A stretch of 6,194 bases of DNA from Candidatus Zhuqueibacterota bacterium (GTDB lineage Bacteria; SM23-31). The position numbers and the translations under genes were made by a program. Below, in pieces: positions 5,954-6,194 of the stretch. Each line of letters starts with the position of its first letter. The first letter of the stretch is position 1. The notes under the pieces were generated by a model. The model ran no database searches. It saw only the letters and a list, made by a program, of their open reading frames with translations, and was not told the DNA's origin. Where the stretch lies: contig JADFON010000119.1 in the NCBI GenBank assembly GCA_022562855.1, positions 1-6,194 of the forward strand, read 5' to 3'.

Positions 5954-6194
5954 TTACAGTTTTTGTGCAAGCAGTCTTTTTAGATAATGCGGGGCGCCGT
6001 GCAGCACCTGCAGCATTTTTGCATCGCGCATTAACTTTTCAATCGGAAAATCCCTCATATACCCATATCCACCGCATATTTGAACAGCATCTGTAGCGCT
6101 TACAACAGCAGAACCCGTTACATTTAACTTTGCTATCGCACTTGAAATTTCAGCTCTTTTCAATTCATAAAAAATATCTTCTATCCCATCATAA
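5954..6194 (-). CDS. Acyl-CoA dehydrogenase, C-terminal fragment
   Basis: The gene enters from the right edge; the last 79 codons and the TAA stop are visible. The part seen is the C-terminal helical domain of an FAD-dependent acyl-CoA dehydrogenase, which oxidises acyl-CoA thioesters to enoyl-CoA in beta-oxidation or amino-acid breakdown. The diagnostic stretch is A-V-Q-I-C-G-G-Y-G-Y followed by P-I-E-K-L-M-R-D-A-K. In most members the next segment reads I-Y-E-G-T-x-x-I-Q-R, where Glu is the catalytic base of short- and medium-chain enzymes. Here it reads V-L-H-G-A-P-H-Y-L-K-R, with His at the Glu position. Either the base sits on another helix, as in isovaleryl-CoA dehydrogenase, or the enzyme is atypical. 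The substrate cannot be told. TTG 6163 is an internal codon rather than a start, because the frame continues with family-like sequence to the edge. No clear terminator follows. Confidence 0.88.
   Translation of the reverse strand, partial: YDGIEDIFYELKRAEISSAIAKLNVTGSAVVSATDAVQICGGYGYMRDFPIEKLMRDAKMLQVLHGAPHYLKRLLAQKL

Overview
The window is AT-rich bacterial DNA in which every recognisable gene is on the minus strand, so gene order runs from right to left. It suggests a Gram-negative bacterium with an anaerobic or microaerobic respiratory chain: there is a four-subunit fumarate reductase, a lipoprotein-type beta-propeller and an acyl-CoA dehydrogenase. Several candidate promoters resemble the ordinary sigma70 consensus (TTGACA / TATAAT) rather than the TAnnTTTG type of Bacteroidetes. 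The species cannot be named from this sequence; an uncultivated lineage near the FCB group is only a guess from the style of the lipoprotein and the palindromic repeats.

Layout in transcription order. (1) At the right edge is the C-terminal end of an acyl-CoA dehydrogenase (5954-6194), whose usual catalytic-glutamate position appears to be changed. (2) A 276-bp gap carries two candidate promoters, a pair of 16-bp direct repeats overlapping one of them, and a GC-rich hairpin islet. (3) A metallo-beta-lactamase-fold hydrolase with a GTG start follows (4715-5677), with a weak terminator behind it. (4) A 288-bp regulatory gap contains a perfect 10-bp inverted repeat around a TTGACA box and two TATTGAAT direct repeats. 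(5) frdA, frdB, frdC and frdD (4426 down to 932) come in the same order as in E. coli and match it at the flavin, iron-sulfur and quinone-site residues. (6) A 266-bp gap has two adjoining inverted repeats and a candidate promoter. (7) The N-terminal part of a WSPDG-repeat beta-propeller lipoprotein runs off the left edge (1-665).

FrdA (flavin, fumarate site) and FrdB (three Fe-S clusters) should form the cytoplasmic part. FrdC and FrdD should anchor it in the membrane and take electrons from quinol, probably menaquinol, to reduce fumarate to succinate. The other genes have no evident functional link to this enzyme.

No novel defence, mobile or biosynthetic system is visible. The unusual material is in the gaps: the frd genes are spaced 74-106 bp apart, two of the three gaps hold hairpins, and a palindromic element present on both sides of frdD shows a compensatory base change. 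No tRNA, rRNA, CRISPR array or insertion sequence was recognised.
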